A DNA stretch of 7,367 bases from positions 1 to 7,367 of the forward strand of contig JAEZHX010000160.1 of assembly GCA_023436765.1 (NCBI GenBank), read 5' to 3'. Under the pieces are notes generated by a model, which was not told the DNA's origin, made no database searches, and saw nothing but the letters and a program-made list of their open reading frames with translations. The stretch comes from Bacillota bacterium (GTDB lineage Bacteria > Bacillota > Clostridia > Lachnospirales > Lachnospiraceae). A program made the position numbers and the translations under genes. Each line of letters starts with the position of its first letter. The first letter of the stretch is position 1. Of the stretch, positions 6,799 to 7,367 are shown in pieces.

Positions 6799-7235
6799 GG
6801 CGCCCTCATAAAATTGAAGGTTTATCACATTCATAACTTATAAATAATGACGCGGGGTTGTTCATCCATAAGGAGACCGCTTACCGTCATCAGATAAAAC
6901 AGGCTGTTGCTTAATAAAGTTTATAGATGAAGGAAGCCCCTTATCCTTCCCATAATGCACCGTTTGAAAGACATGTTGAAGATTTTGTGGGCCAGAACCG
7001 AACATTACAATGTTCGAGTTATGGCATACAAAATCAAGATGTGTCTTTCAACCGGTATGTATACAACTTGTTTCACAAGTTGTAGGGGACGGATAAGGGG
7101 TTTCCGTCATCCCTACTAAGTAAAATGCAACAGCCTCTTTACAACCCGAGCAGGAGCGTGTCTCTGTTGGATAATAATTCGGCGTTATTCTTAGGATTGA
7201 AGATGTGATAAACCTCATACACCAAAAAGGGCGCC
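6799..7235. repeat. Terminal inverted repeats of the foldback region
   Basis: Two perfect inverted blocks of 7 and 12 bp mark the ends: 6799-6805 with 7229-7235, and 6819-6830 with 7203-7214. They are separated by non-matching segments of 13 and 14 bases. TAATAAT occurs just outside each end (6779-6785 and 7236-7242). This could be a 7-bp target duplication of an inserted element, but the left copy is 13 bases away from the repeat and such AT-rich words are common here. Confidence 0.5.
6959..7056 (+). other. 98-nt apical hairpin of the foldback RNA
   Basis: ACCGTTTGAAAGACA (6959-6973) pairs with TGTCTTTCAACCGGT (7042-7056) at 14 of 15 positions. The helix continues through three G.U pairs and a small internal loop to GATTTTGT (6981-6988) / ACAAAATC (7028-7035), then GCCA/TGGC and AAC/GTT. 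It is capped by CGAACAT/ATGTTCG with a TACA loop (6999-7016). Confidence 0.75.
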
Positions 7236-7250
7236 TAATAATTTTCTTTA

Positions 7251-7367
7251 TTTTTATTTAATAAGAATTTTCTTTTTTTATCGTATTCATTGTGATAAAC
7301 TATGAATAGTGGCCGGAAAAACCGGTAATATTTGTTACAGTACAATATACTGAACGCGTGTTTATGG
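7251..7367. other. AT-rich intergenic tail with small dyads; no gene recognised
   Basis: A T-rich run is followed by TATTCAT-N11-ATGAATA (7285-7309), whose centre contains TGTGATAAAC, the same word found in the inner terminal inverted repeat at 7205-7214. Then come CCGG-N5-CCGG (7313-7325) and CAGTA-CAATA-TACTG (7338-7352). An ATG occurs at 7364 but without a ribosome binding site. These may be operator sites for a gene beyond the window or a remnant of a second foldback element. Confidence 0.35.

Larger units (their letters stand above)
6787..7250 (+). ncRNA. Candidate large structured noncoding RNA (or foldback/MITE-like element), unassigned
   Basis: No credible protein is encoded here. 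Nearly the whole stretch folds into one long imperfect hairpin. From the outside in: AAAGAAAA (6788-6795) / TTTTCTTT (7242-7249); GGCGCCC (6799-6805) / GGGCGCC (7229-7235); GGTTTATCACAT (6819-6830) / ATGTGATAAACC (7203-7214); AATGACGC (6846-6853) / GCGTTATT (7182-7189), continuing to ATCCA (6864-6868) / TGGAT (7168-7172) and GAGAC (6873-6877) / GTCTC (7160-7164); AGGCTGTTGC (6901-6910) / GCAACAGCCT (7127-7136); a 21-position stem 6926-6946 / 7091-7111 with one mismatch; and an apical hairpin 6959-7056. A separate 9-bp hairpin, TACAACTTG/CAAGTTGTA (7062-7084), branches off the 3' arm. A U-rich run after 7242 could end a plus-strand transcript. I see no clear promoter upstream and cannot match it to OLE, ROOL, GOLLD, raiA or other known large RNAs from memory. 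Confidence 0.55.

Noticed and set aside
6787..7250. CRISPR array or retron RNA as explanation for the repeats
   Set aside because: The repeats are inverted and nested, not direct and regularly spaced, so it is not CRISPR. A retron msr-msd is usually shorter and needs a nearby reverse transcriptase gene, which is not in the window, although downstream sequence is unseen.

Overview
The window looks like a chromosomal segment of a fermentative, low-to-moderate GC, Gram-positive anaerobe of the Clostridia, most likely Lachnospiraceae-like. This rests on close resemblance of one gene to clostridial cellobiose phosphorylases, strong AGGAGG-type ribosome binding sites, sigma-A-like promoters, an ECF vitamin-transporter S component, and a Q/N/P-tailed single-pass membrane protein of a kind common in that group. 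The assignment is inference from recalled family features; no database search was run.

Layout. Positions 1-542 (minus) hold all but the last residues of an ECF transporter substrate-binding (S) subunit. It is preceded by its own promoter (about 895-923) and a leader of about 345 nt that ends in a strong intrinsic terminator (613-668). A competing antiterminator helix (657-716) shares the terminator's 5' arm, which is the architecture of a riboswitch or other attenuator whose ligand I cannot assign. Positions 934-1713 (minus) encode a CPBP-family intramembrane protease with its own promoter. Positions 1968-4406 (minus) encode a full-length GH94 cellobiose phosphorylase with a promoter, a cre-like element overlapping its -35 box and a possible terminator. 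The intergenic region 4407-4753 is a divergent promoter region. Positions 4754-6646 (plus) encode a 630-residue membrane-anchored extracellular protein of unknown function, closed by a strong terminator (6687-6736).

From about 6787 to 7250 there is no protein gene. Almost the whole stretch folds back on itself into one long, branched, imperfect hairpin, with terminal inverted repeats, a 21-position stem, a 98-nt apical hairpin and an extra 9-bp side hairpin. Where the arms have diverged, the changes tend to be G-T juxtapositions, which still pair as G.U in RNA read from the plus strand. This points to a large structured noncoding RNA on the plus strand rather than only a DNA foldback element. 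A diverged copy of its terminal TGTGATAAAC motif lies at about 7287-7309.

The genes do not form one pathway. Cellobiose phosphorylase serves intracellular cello-oligosaccharide catabolism, the S component serves vitamin or cofactor uptake, and the other two proteins are membrane proteins of unknown specific role. Each unit appears to have its own promoter. The most interesting items are the foldback RNA at 6787-7250 and the unassigned attenuator leader at 543-888.
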